Assembly: GCA_900095095.1 (NCBI GenBank)
Contig: FMBT01000386.1
Coordinates: 107,171 to 171,170 of the forward strand
Reading direction: 5' to 3'
Length of the DNA stretch: 64,000 nt
DNA from: Fragilariopsis cylindrus CCMP1102
Lineage: Eukaryota > Bacillariophyta > Bacillariophyceae > Bacillariales > Bacillariaceae
Shown here: positions 11,321 to 21,655 of the stretch, piece by piece
Numbering within the stretch: the stretch's first letter is position 1
Layout of the letters: each line of letters starts with the position of its first letter
Made by a program: the position numbers and the translations under genes
Notes under the pieces: model-generated
Databases searched by the model: none
What the model was told of the DNA's origin: nothing
What the model saw: the letters and a program-made list of their open reading frames with translations, nothing else

Positions 11321-12522
11321 ATGAAAAGTCTTCTCATTTGCATGCTGGTCAGCATTTTTGCTTTTAAGAAAGTAGAGAGTTTGTCGCCTTCAAAACCTCC
11401 ATCACCTGTCAAGAAAGTAAATAATGAAATTGGTAGAAAATCTTTTCTTATTGGGGCAGCAGCATCGGGGCTTGTCTTAGGGACAACATCAACATCTGCT
11501 GGAGCGGCGGTTGCTGCAATCGACCGAACAACAAGCAAGAATAATGGTGTTGGTGGAAAGAATCAACCGTATGAACCACTCAGAGGTTCATTAACCGATA
11601 ATGTTATTCTCATCACAGGAGGTTCTACGGGCCTCGGACTTGAATCGGCCAAACGATTGGCAGTTGCCGGTGCGACTATCGTTGTCACTAGTCGGAATGA
11701 GGCTAAAGGGGAGAAATCAGTTGAAGCGATTCAATCGTACTTAAAAGAAAGAGGAATCATCAACGATGTTCCTAAAATTTACAGTCTCGTCCTTGACCTT
11801 GATGATTTAGATTCGGTGAAGGCATTTCCAAAATTATACAAACAATTGGGTATTGGAGACATCAATATCTTAATGAACAATGCAGGCGTCATGGCAATTC
11901 CAGATCGACAATTGACAAAGATGGAACGAACGAACATTTCAATCAAATCATCTCGGGCACTTCGTGCTAACAGCTGGTCTATTTCCTTATCTATCACGAA
12001 AAAAGGCTACTGTTATCAACGTGTCGTCGAGGCATATCAATTCACAGGTGGAAAGTTTGATATTGATAATCTTAATGCAGAAAAGGAGTATGGTGCTGGT
12101 CATCATACGGTTTGTCAAAATTAGCAAATATATTGTTCACAAATGAATTGCAACGACGAGCGGATGAAACAGGAAATTCTTTTCTAACTACCGTAACGCT
12201 TCATCCAGGAGCAGTATCAACAGATCTAGGAAGGAATCTAATAGGCGAGGAGAAATGGAATGAACTCAAAACAAAGGGACCATCACCTCTCGAATCAGTC
12301 GCGATAAATGCTCTCTCTAAATTTACTAAGACGGTACCTGAGGGTGCATCAACTCAGATATTTTTAGCTGCTGCAGGAGCGGATAAAACTCTTGTTCCAG
12401 GAGCATTTTATGAGAATGAAAAGGTAAAGAAACTACCGCCATTCGCTACTGATGCAACAAGTGCAAAGGAGCTATGGGAAAAGAGCGAAATACTTGGCGG
12501 AGTAATATTTGATCTAAAATAA
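11321..12522 (+). CDS. Short-chain dehydrogenase/reductase with plastid/thylakoid-type leader (frame-broken)
   Basis: I choose ATG 11321 over upstream codons because it begins a clean signal peptide (MKSLLICMLVSIFAFKKVES). A second leader follows, GRKSFLIGAAASGLVLGTTS, with a basic pair before a hydrophobic core, as in thylakoid targeting. The Rossmann fold starts at LITGGSTGLGLESA (GxxxGxG NAD(P) motif), then NILMNNAGVM, VINVSSRHIN, and the catalytic YGLSKLA (YxxxK) readable near 12107-12125. These features fit the retinol-dehydrogenase/protochlorophyllide-reductase-like SDR group; substrate unknown. The 1202 nt become 402 codons after adding four bases: two at 11920-11926, one near 12043 and one near 12104. 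Plastid location is inferred. A genuine pseudogene cannot be excluded from sequence alone. Confidence 0.75.
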
Positions 12523-12687
12523 ATATAACAAATACAACAATGTGATGACAGCATCATGACTAGTAGTTAAATATGCTAATTTTATTACCTTTATTCAGAA
12601 TATATTTTTACAGTTATTAAGATGTGAAATTGATATTTTTATCCGTAATGCGAGCAGTATAAACGATCACACGAATCTAATCTAAAA

Positions 12688-15255
12688 CTAGGTTTCGCGT
12701 TTCGATATCTCTAAAATTCTCTCTAACTCGGCCTCCTCTTGCTCCTCCATGCTAGGAGCTGATTGAATGGATCGAGGGCTGTCAGAACTATTAGACATTC
12801 CATTTGAGAATCTACTGCTGGAAACTCTTCTCGAGTTACTACCAGTACTATTACTTAGTAATTGTGACCTACGAGAAGGAGTATGATGCACGGGGGTGAT
12901 ACTATTTCGGGAGTATACATACCTGATCCTCCTTCGTAGTCGACACCGGATGTTGCCTTGTATAATGCCGCCATCCAACGATGGTAATCATCCTCATTCG
13001 CGGCAGCCGCACGAATAACAGGTGCTGTTGATGAGGTGGGATCCAAGTGAACTACGAAAGACAATGGATAGTTCGGGTGGTATGCAACCGTCGAAATTCC
13101 AAATCGTATCGGAAATGACTTCTTATCACCGATCTCCCATTGGTACCCTTCCCCTCGTAAATAAATCTTGGATGGCTTCGTTTTCCACTTCCGCAACATA
13201 CTATTGCTCTCAACGATGAGAGGTCCAGATATCAATTGCAGCTGCTGCTGTTGTTGCTGTCGCTGTTGAGGTTGAGGTTCTCCTATTCCGGATTGCATAC
13301 TTCGTGTGGAAGATGGCTGATCTTGATACTGACCTGGAGGAAAAAGGAGCTCCCACGTCGAGGGTGTTCTCTCTGTCGAGGGTGTTCTCTCGGGTGATGG
13401 ATGAAAAGCTCGAGCACTTGCGTAGGTAGTCGGAGTCTCGTATCCATAACTATTGTCGTTCGTATTACTTGTCAGATCATTTGAGTCGTTAGCATATCCC
13501 CTGTTGGCGGTGTTTGGTGTCGATGGAGAGACCGGGGCCATCATGACCGTGTTGAGTGTGCTATTATCTGCCATACCGGAAGAAGCGTTGATAAATCTAG
13601 GGACCGACTGAATGGAGGAGTTGCTTCCGAAAGCATCTACATTGGTAGCATTATTGGTACTGTCTTCGCCTGGTGTCGGTGGAAATCCATGGTTGTGTTG
13701 TTGCTGCTGACGTCCATTGCTGTTATCTTTTTCCATCTTGCTCGTTTGACGCGCAATTTCAGCGTCTGCGTCATTGAGATTACTTAGAGATGTGATATGT
13801 TTATCATTTTCGGAATCGAATTCTTCCTGCAGCAACGTAAAGGCCGTGTATAAGGAGTCTAATTGTTGTCCCATATCTACGATACGTTCGTCCTGAACAG
13901 CGAATCTAGCCTTGTATTGCGCCAATCGAAGACCACTTTGACCATCGACGTCCTCAAGCTCCTTGACGGTGAGTGCAAGCTTGTCCATTTCGACCTTCAT
14001 CTCCATTTGAACCTTTCCAGCACGTTCTTCTGCTTCTTTCAGTTTTTCTGCCCGCCTTATCTCGTCGGCGTGTAACTTAGCTCGAGCACCTCGAAGTTGT
14101 CCATCCTTATCCTTCAGAAGTTGGACCATTTGCTCGTATTCGGCGGCCATTTCTGGAGAAATTATACGAGATCGGTTACCCATCCGCGCTGGACGACGAC
14201 GACGACGACGAATCATTTCCAACGCTATTTAGCTTGTCACCACGAGAAGATCGTTCAGCTTCCTCGTGCATTCTCTTGGATTGGTCATGTTTCAACTGTT
14301 GCATTTGATTTTGAAATTGCTTTTCGAGATGTGCTGCTCGCGCTGTTTCATTTTTTAGTCGAGTGATCATATTTTGTAATGCATTCTTCAGCTGTTGATT
14401 TTCAGATTCAATACGTGTCATTTTTGCCCGTTCTTGACGAAGTTCTGTATACAAATCTTCAACCTTCCTTCTGCTAGCCTCCTCGACCTCTTCCAATTCA
14501 CCCACACGTAATTCGAGATTGGCGATGAAAGGTGCAGCTGCATCTTTTCGTAGCTCAGCTCGTTTTGCCAATGTCGCCGCCTCCAACTCGAATTTGAGTT
14601 TCGATACACGATTCTGGAGTTCACCGAAGGCCTCACTGGCACATGCGTCCTCGAGGGCCCTTCTTAAGTCGCTGACAGAGATCCCTTGAAGGTCTGCGAG
14701 AATACGAAGCTGACGTTCTAGACGGTTGATATCTTGTGACTGCGATTCATTTTTGGCTTGAAGGATCCGTAATTGTTTCGACAATTCACTCAAACCTGTC
14801 GAATTTGCGGCTTTGGCGCGAATTTTCGAAGGAGTCAAAAGAACGGTTGCATCCCTATCATTAACTACATCGTTATTTCTTCTGGATTGCACGGGTGAAT
14901 AAGGAGGTATCTTATTTACAGGACTACTTTCGGTAGCACGATACAAAGGAAGTGGTGGAGGTGCAGTGGTAGAATCTACATCCTCTTCGTCGTCTTCCAT
15001 AACAACCTCAAGAATTTCCTCTTCTTCATACGTGTATGCGTCATCATCATCGTCATCTTGAACCGTTTCGACGATAAGAACATTGTTAACTTTAACTTCT
15101 TCCTGCCGCTTTTTTGGCTGATATTGTTGTTGCATGTCGTCTTCGTCGTTCTTTTTCTCGTCAACCATGTTATAGTCGTAACTCTCGAAGGTGTAGTCGT
15201 CGTCGTCACTTTCGTTATTGATGAGCATATGCATCTGTTCGAGAGACGATGTCAT
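12688..15255 (-). CDS. Coiled-coil protein with C-terminal PH-like domain (frame-broken)
   Basis: Start ATG at 15255. An acidic, Asp-rich N-terminus (residues 1-90) leads into long heptad-rich coiled coils (about 14820-14230 and 14160-13770). A Ser/Gln-rich linker follows with a small internal duplication (ERTPST twice, near 13370-13400). A PH-like domain lies at about 13210-12925: LRKWKTKPSKIYLRGEGY, FGISTVAYHPNYP, and the closing helix DDYHRWMAALYKA with the typical conserved Trp. A short acidic helix ends the protein. Two breaks occur: one in the (TCG)n run near 14190-14215, the other at the G run 12892-12896. Three added bases restore 857 codons. Probably a membrane- or cytoskeleton-linked scaffold; function unknown. 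Confidence 0.65.
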
Positions 15256-16125
15256 CTTTGATTAGCAATTCGAAGGGTGAAAAAATCACAAAAATCAAAA
15301 GCAATTTGAGGGATTTATAGTCGAGGACACGAACAAATTTATGGCGAAATTCTGAAGTTATGAAAGATACGCAAATTTCTGCCAGTTTTGAGAACCACGA
15401 CTTAATATACTCGCACCTCTACCTTATTATACAGCTTCCTCGCTAATCGCGCTTTGAAAATTAATTATTTTTTATTACGACTCGATCTTCCGCGGAAGGA
15501 GGTTCATTCGCGGGTCGTGGTTGACTTCTAAATTGATTGCGGCTTGTACTAAATTAAATATATAGTAAGTTTTATCTTCAATTAGGTGATGGAATCAACT
15601 TAATATCCTTATACTACTATATTTGCATTACTTTCGTCTGATTGTATTCTTTTCTGGTATTATTACTCCACCCAGCTAACGAGAAGTTATGGAAAGTGTT
15701 ACGTTATGTAGGCATCATTTCATACCAGGAAAAAAGTGTGTCAAATATGGTTTGTAACAGTGATGTCCCATCCATTATTTGTCGCTGCTTCTGCGATATT
15801 GCTTTTGCCAACAATAATGTTTTAGATGCTCATCTTTAATTTCAAACGCATATAAGATCTACTAACAATGTATTCAATACTGCTTATTTTCTTAAATCTA
15901 GTACAAACAAAAGATATAACGTGCTGTTCCCTAGTTTCTCTACAGTACCAAATATCTCATGCATATTATGCAGTATCAAAAGTATCATTAAAGATAGTGT
16001 CATCCCAATTTCGTTAGTATATATCATTTAAATTAATGTATTATCGTTATAGTCTGTATATACAGTAATGTATTGATTATAACCCCACCCCCACCCCATC
16101 ATATTTCATGGAGGAGGTTTCAAAA
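15256..16125. other. Intergenic upstream of coiled-coil/PH gene
   Basis: 870 bp. The left part (15256-15550) is the likely promoter and leader of the leftward coiled-coil/PH gene; the right part ends in a C-rich run (CCCCACCCCCACCCC near 16082) beside the 3' end of the SGNH gene. A 65-codon rightward frame at 15642 has no recognisable domain and is not called. Confidence 0.4.
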
Positions 16126-17198
16126 CTAAGACGACAACGACGACGAAGTAAATTGTAAGATTGTAGTTTCTATTATATCTTTCCATATATCATATCCACT
16201 ATCACTCAAATGCAATTGATCGGAACAAAAATAATACGGTTCTGCCTTGGCACGTCCACAAAATCTAGCACCTGGTAGATTGGTTGTTTCCTCATCACAA
16301 AACATTGTCAAACAATCTATATAGTGTATACGTCGTCGTGATGAGAAATCAGTACTATTATTTTCATCATCATCTTCGTTGTCATTATCATTGTCATTCT
16401 TGTTGTTGTTGCTATATTGTTGTAAGCAACGTTGAAAGGCTCGTGTCATTGAATTGTATTTTTTCTTATAGGAAATATTATCATGATGATTATCCTGCCA
16501 AGGTTCAAATTTTGGTCCTAAGAAAATTAAAAAACGATGATCATCGTCATCATTATTATTTCTGTTGTTGTTACTATTATTATTATTACTATTATATTAC
16601 TATTGTCGTCGTTGTTGTCGTTGCCGTCGTCGTCAAGAAATATCAAATCTAAGAATTCTCGTAATTGTTCGATACTTCGTTCCAAAGAAAGTCCTTGACT
16701 GATATCATTTTCTCCAGCACAGGCTACAATAAATGTTGTTGTTTTTCCTGCTGCTGCTGCTGCTGCTGCTGCTGTTGTTGTTGTTGTTTCTCCGCTGTCA
16801 CAATTTTGATTGATTCTACTTGATTTATATCGTTTTTGTCGTCGTTATTATCATCATCATCGTCATTGTCATTACCATTATTATCATTACTGCTCCTACT
16901 ACTACTACTACTACCACTTAGGATTGATCGAAGATGTGGTAGAATACCCGCCAATGTCGCACCTGAATGACCACTCACTGTAACTGAAACTTTACTGGAT
17001 CGTGCAATTTGTTTTAGTTTTTGTTGTTGTCGTTTATGTTTATGTTTATTATTATTATTATTCCCGTTTTTATTGTCTAAAAATACCTCGTCGTCACAGT
17101 CGTCTACAATCGGTATAATAACAGAAGGAAGAATTTTTTTGGCCAATATGCGATGTCCGAATCACCTACTAGAATCAGCCGTTGTCGTCGTTTCCCAT
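16126..17198 (-). CDS. SGNH/GDSL-family hydrolase (frame-broken)
   Basis: Start is inferred at ATG 17198, in an ACCATGG context. Seen in order: block I LILVGDSDIAYWP with nucleophile Ser (about 17165-17140); VSGHSGATLAG with the oxyanion Gly; block III-like FIVACAGEND (about 16745-16715); FLGPKFEPWQD; and block V SDQLHLSDSGYDIW with the catalytic Asp-x-x-His (about 16220-16180). This is a lipase/acyl-esterase fold; the substrate is unknown. Poly-Gln, Asn and Asp tracts are inserted between blocks. The 1073 nt become 359 codons after adding four bases: near the start codon, in the A7 run 17134-17140, before the FIVACAG block, and in the Asn/Asp tract. The next gene to the left is the coiled-coil/PH gene on the same strand, 870 bp away. 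Confidence 0.65.
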
Positions 17199-18905
17199 GG
17201 TGGGAACAGGAAGTACACACAACAAAAAGACGTGTTTATATCAGCAACAACTCTTAAACTGGACTGTACTTCATAATAAATCGAATGAAAAGCAAGAAAT
17301 ATTAGGTATTGTAGGATTGATTCTACGTAATATGAATATTACCTCTAAGATTCGAAGAAAACAGAGAGAAGCAACGACCTTCCCGTCTGCTCAAGCGAAG
17401 TTAAGAATAATCTGATGACATCTTCTACTTCCCTTTTTGTCATGATCATGGAACTCAAAAAAGCTTTCTTTGTGCAAAACAAGCGGGGCTATTTTAGTCC
17501 AACAGTTTTTTCTAATGCACCTGAGAATTTCATTCAGGTGGTAAACAAAAAACAGAAGGCCAACCAAAAAATATCCTGAAAAAACAATGTTGGCATATGT
17601 ACCATATTTTTGTGGGGTTTATGTGCTTGCCAATCAGCCAATATTATCTATCTACTATATCACATTATTATTATACATCGTGACTCTGGATTTATGATGC
17701 TACTAATTACCTTATTTATTGCTTACATTTCTTTATATAACTTATTATTTAAAAGCTGCCGCTTTGCTCCTCTAGGTCTTAGAAAGACAGAGAGTCAACG
17801 GTCGACCCGCCAAATTAATCTACATTACTTAGTACTACATTGGTTCATCTCCAAATCTGTCATCAATCATTTGTGGCTCTACTTCCAATACAGTTTTTGA
17901 TGATATCATGTGATTGTTTTTATATTTGGCTTTCATTACTGGTATACTCTGCTTGATGATCTCTTCTTCTTTAAGCTGATGTACACGTTTGTCAATGGGT
18001 TGTTGGAATATTTCTTTGTTTTCATTTGCTGTGGTAGTTTCCTCATACTTTAGTCTTTGCCGGCCTGTTTGTAGTGAAGTTTTTCCATATCGGTTTGCTG
18101 TTCTCTTTTGCTAATTCCTTCATTCTTTTCATGCTATGATCTATGACCCTCTCCATCTAGTTAACCACTTTTTCAGTTGTTGGTTTGTATCTTCCAATCT
18201 TGATTTGATTGGTTCATCATATATATGCTTACATTTCTTGTTATCTCTTATGGGATTGTTCTATTGATTTTTAGAGACAAGACTCAGTCAGCAAAAGTGT
18301 ATAAAAATGAAAATAATACTGAATGTACCTTCTCTCTCTTTATCTCCAAGGAATATTTAAATTGATGGTGGAATCCAATTTTTGTGTTGACATCGACTGC
18401 ACTTTGTCATTCAGTTAGACATAACACAACCAATTGGAGGTTTGCTACCATGTAGCTATAAAACTGTGTCTCTTCCCGGATGCACTGCTGTCAATAGACG
18501 AAGCAATGCTTAATCTCTCAGAATTTTTTAGGTTTTGTTAAGTCACATTAATCTGTATTTTTATGCTATATAAACTGAGGAATAAGGGATGTTCAATCTC
18601 TTACTGTATCCACAGAGAATTGCAAGTAGTTACCAATCCTCTCTGAATGCATTCCTTCAAAATGAATGGGATTTTTGGCCTTAGTTTGTAATTGAAATTC
18701 AAGAGAAAGAATAATCCTAGATCGAGTGAAATATTGAATTCGTGGTATATAATAATGATGTACAGGCTACTAAATTTTTAATTTTTCTTCTTACCAAATT
18801 ATAGAGTTTTTATCCTCGCTACTGTATTAATATATATAGAGTAGTTTTTAAACAACTCACAGAAAAGTAATTAAATGTCTGATAAATATAGATAATATGC
18901 ATCCT
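17199..18905. other. Gene-poor AT-rich region
   Basis: 1.7 kb between two leftward genes. It should contain the SGNH promoter (left) and the eIF3g 3' UTR (right). Short open frames (for example 17610-17900) have no domain and unremarkable composition. Old transposon debris is possible around 17950-18300 but I cannot support it. Confidence 0.4.
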
Positions 18906-19892
18906 CTACCTCGTACCCTTGGTAAGATTTGATGCGTATGATACTTTTTCGGTTGTATCTTGCGCCAAAGCTTTTCCGTATCCTGAACGAAATTCGGTTG
19001 CAGCGGAAGGATCCTTGGGTGCATTGGGTCGAGCCCATTCCAGTTTAAGAATCAAATGATCATAACCGAATCCTTGTAATTTTTCCATAGCCTTAGCGGC
19101 ATCGTCCTTGTTAACGAAGGAAACAAATGCAAATCCACGAGATTGTAATGTTTCTTTATCCTTGGCAAGGTAGACACGAGAAATACGTCCAAAGGGTTTG
19201 AAAAGATCTTGTAAATCTGCCTCGGTGGTATTTTCGGAAATATTCGTAACACGGATAGTATTCAAATCATCCGTGCGACGTTCTGGTAGCTTAGCACCTG
19301 ATGCCATTGCCGCTCTCGCCGAAGGTGGGATATATTTACCACCCAATGCACCACCGGTTGCGCCTCCTGCACCGACAACATTCCACCCGTCACCAGCGCC
19401 TTCTTCTTTTCCTTCACCAACACCGTACTTGCGTTCTAGTTGACGTTTTTGCTGCTTAGCCCAGAATTCGTTCAAGTTACCCGAAAGGTCCTTAGCGGCA
19501 TCTTCTTCTTGTAGATCATTGTCAGCGTTAGGATCTTCTATGAAAATATCATCCTTGGAAATAATTGTAGAACGCGTTGCACCGTCGGAACCGTCCTTGA
19601 CAGCATTACCAAACTTTTTCCATTTACGACGTTGCTCTACAGCCTTTGATTCTCGAACTTTTTCTGTATTAACTTTAACTTTTGTAATCGTCTTGAGTAG
19701 TTGACTTGCGTTGGCCGGATGTTGACGATACGAGGTAACGATCTGAATACCCTTTGAGTCAATACGTGATTTATGAGTGGGTGGGATGACTAAACCACCG
19801 CTAGCAGATGTGGTGTGTGTCGGTTGACTTGTCTGAATCATATCTTCCTCGTCGGAATCATCGTCTAAAACGTCTCCCCATCGTTGTGCCAT
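18906..19892 (-). CDS. EIF3G: Translation initiation factor eIF3 subunit g
   Basis: Intact 328-codon ORF, close to the roughly 320 residues of animal eIF3g. It starts MAQRWGDVLDDDSDEED, the acidic N-terminus typical of the subunit. A conserved helical region follows (KVKVNTEKVRESKAVEQRRK), then GKYIPPSARAA, then a C-terminal RRM (about residues 214-295): TIRVTNISE is RNP2 and SRGFAFVSF is RNP1. eIF3g sits on the 40S subunit near the mRNA entry channel with eIF3i/b and helps scanning. The central Cys/His zinc knuckle of animal and yeast proteins is absent; only one such loss is visible, so it may be lineage-specific. No frame break is present, unlike neighbouring loci. Confidence 0.92.
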   Translation of the reverse strand: MAQRWGDVLDDDSDEEDMIQTSQPTHTTSASGGLVIPPTHKSRIDSKGIQIVTSYRQHPANASQLLKTITKVKVNTEKVRESKAVEQRRKWKKFGNAVKDGSDGATRSTIISKDDIFIEDPNADNDLQEEDAAKDLSGNLNEFWAKQQKRQLERKYGVGEGKEEGAGDGWNVVGAGGATGGALGGKYIPPSARAAMASGAKLPERRTDDLNTIRVTNISENTTEADLQDLFKPFGRISRVYLAKDKETLQSRGFAFVSFVNKDDAAKAMEKLQGFGYDHLILKLEWARPNAPKDPSAATEFRSGYGKALAQDTTEKVSYASNLTKGTR

Positions 19893-20228
19893 GATTATCT
19901 ATGTTGTGTTGTGTTGTGTTGTTGTATTAAACAATTACTTAACTTATTGTTTGTAACGTCTTCAATATTACTTGTGATATCGTCTTTGTTTTGTTGTTGT
20001 TACTGTTACTGTTGTTCTTGCTGTTTTCTGGACGTCCTCGTTGCTCGCGTAGAAAGAGTTTTTTTTGGAGGGACGAGAAAAGAAATCAAATAATAATGCA
20101 CCTGTTTCAACACGCACAACAGACGAACGCGCAAATTAAGGTTGAAGTTATAAGAAAAAATCCTGTCTGTTGTACGTTTGTGATCTGTCGTCACGAGCAG
20201 ATACAACATATTACACTATACGCAACAC
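19893..20228. promoter_or_regulatory. eIF3g upstream region
   Basis: Region 5' of the leftward eIF3g gene: a GTTGT-repeat and T-rich leader (19900-20030) followed by AT-rich sequence. It must hold the promoter. No gene is seen. Confidence 0.4.
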
Positions 20229-20328
20229 TAATGAGCAACTAAGCTCACACTTCTAATAAACACTATTTACATACGATAGTTTAGGAAGACTTCAGTCCAG
20301 TGAGCCTAGGTAGCTAGATGCATTTACA
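20229..20328 (+). repeat. Degenerate solo-LTR relic
   Basis: This stretch matches the 3' half of the complete element's LTR: it shares CTTCTAATAAACACTATTT, then ACATACG, and finally TAGGTAGCTAGAT.CATTTACA, with several substitutions and small gaps. The right end is at 20328 (TTTACA). The 5' half is not recognisable, so the left limit is approximate. It is an older copy of the same LTR family, about 850 bp left of the intact element. Confidence 0.75.
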
Positions 20329-20479
20329 TATGGTGTACAATAACTACAATAGCATAGCAATATGCAAATGAGTCCCATTTTGAATATTGAATCTCGGACG
20401 CCTGTCTGCCATCCAATACAACTCTTGAAATATACTGATATATGGACAGTACTATTACTGAAAAGCTCTTCTATAGTAT

Positions 20480-20870
20480 TTAAATAGTTATAGTATATTC
20501 TTCTTTTATGATCTCACCAAGACCAGCAACTGCCACAAGTTCACTTCCATTGCTATGTTCCAACTTGAGCATTGGTGGGAAGTTGTCTTCAGGAGCATAT
20601 TCAAACTTCCATGCAGTACCACCACCAGGTAGCATCATACCACCCTTACCAAATAATCCATGGATGAAATTATGGACATGTTTACCAACATCACCTGAAC
20701 ATTCCATATGTCTGAATTCAGCTAAAAGTTGATAATCTTCATCAAATCCCGCATGACTCAAAAAAGCATATTCATGGTCCACAGATTCAGAAGATAATGA
20801 ATCAAGAATATGGAAGCCCCAAAAGGAATAGGATACAAAGTCTAATACTGTAGCTGGGGGAAATAATGAT
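20480..20870 (-). CDS. Hypothetical protein, C-terminal exon only
   Basis: The frame is open leftwards from about 20889 to the stop at 20480. The only Met start inside it (20782) would give 100 residues, but the frame stays protein-like further upstream (FPPATVLDFVSYSFWGF), so this is probably a last exon beginning at an AG near 20865. The translated part is rich in Gly and aromatic residues (HVHNFIHGLFGKGGMMLPGG) and does not match a family I know. No upstream exon is visible before the retrotransposon, which begins 300 bp away. It may be a gene remnant. Confidence 0.35.
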
Positions 20871-21174
20871 GCATTGCATACAGTGTAGTACTAGCTAGGG
20901 GTGTAGGTGCAGTGAGGCATATTCCAACTGGATGTTGGATTTTCCAGGCATGCACATCCCAAAGAGGATTATACAATAATTGAAGCTTGATGGAGAAATT
21001 TTTACTATTTTACCTTAGATTGTTGTATCACTTTATGTCCTATATATTTACTACACCTTGTCGTTGTGTAAAAAAACCCTGTGGTTCCCTGCATTAGGGA
21101 TGATGTGATCCATATTATAGTGAATAGATCCCTCTAAGGCTACAATGTGTTAGTTCACTGCTCGAAGGTACATA
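20871..21174. other. Spacer left of the retrotransposon
   Basis: 304 bp with no recognised gene. It ends in ACATA (21170-21174), the left copy of the target-site duplication; the right copy is 30717-30721. Confidence 0.6.
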
Positions 21175-21392
21175 TGTAGGCGTAAGGCGAGTGTCACTAT
21201 GGAATGACCGACCAGGACAGACCATATGAGTGGTATGACCGACCAGGGTCAGACCACACATACACCGTACGAGTAGATATAGCCAATCATAGAGAGCTAC
21301 TAAGCTCACTCTTCTAATAAACACTATTTACATACGTTAATAGCATAGAAGGTCTTCATTCTAGTGAACTTAGGTAGCTAGATACATTTACA
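21175..21392 (+). repeat. 5' LTR
   Basis: Starts TGTAGGCGTAAGG and ends ACATTTACA. It contains a direct repeat (ATGACCGACCAGG at 21204 and 21235, spacing 31) and an AATAAA at about 21322 that could serve as a polyadenylation signal. Identical to the 3' LTR. Confidence 0.95.
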
Positions 21393-21404
21393 GGTTATGA
21401 GAAC
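21393..21404 (+). other. Candidate primer-binding site (half-tRNA type)
   Basis: GGTTATGAG directly follows the LTR. It is complementary to CTCATAACC, the anticodon loop and stem start of plant-type initiator tRNA-Met. Copia-type elements are known to prime from an internal fragment of that tRNA, so this fits a half-tRNA primer. The match is only nine bases plus one, so it is inference. Confidence 0.5.
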
Positions 21405-21655
21405 AAATATCTTTTATCACTGTTAAAAGATAATATAATAAAGTTAAACAGGGTTTCGTTATCGATCATCATAGATCAACAACGACGTACATCGAAAGTT
21501 TAAAGGCTGTCGGTGATAGATTCTTACGAAACAAGTTTCGTGCACGTAAAAACTGTACCAAAAGCATACAAAACAGCGCGTGCGTTGAATTAAAATTGCA
21601 AAAAATCGCTTAAATAATAAATAAAAGCACAACAAATTTCTACAACACTTGTACC

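Noticed and set aside
14176-14222. Tiny intron between the two halves of the coiled-coil/PH gene
   Set aside because: The only GT-AG pair would give about 35 nt through a TCG repeat; a repeat-length error is simpler.
16850-16920. CRISPR-like or tandem-repeat array in GAT/CAT tracts
   Set aside because: These are trinucleotide runs encoding Asp/Asn/Ser; no spacer structure exists.
17610-17900. 96-codon hydrophobic ORF
   Set aside because: Composition is that of AT-rich noncoding DNA; no initiation context, domain or neighbour support.
20480-21174. Host gene disrupted by the retrotransposon
   Set aside because: The frame left of the element ends 300 bp before the insertion and nothing matching continues right of 30721.
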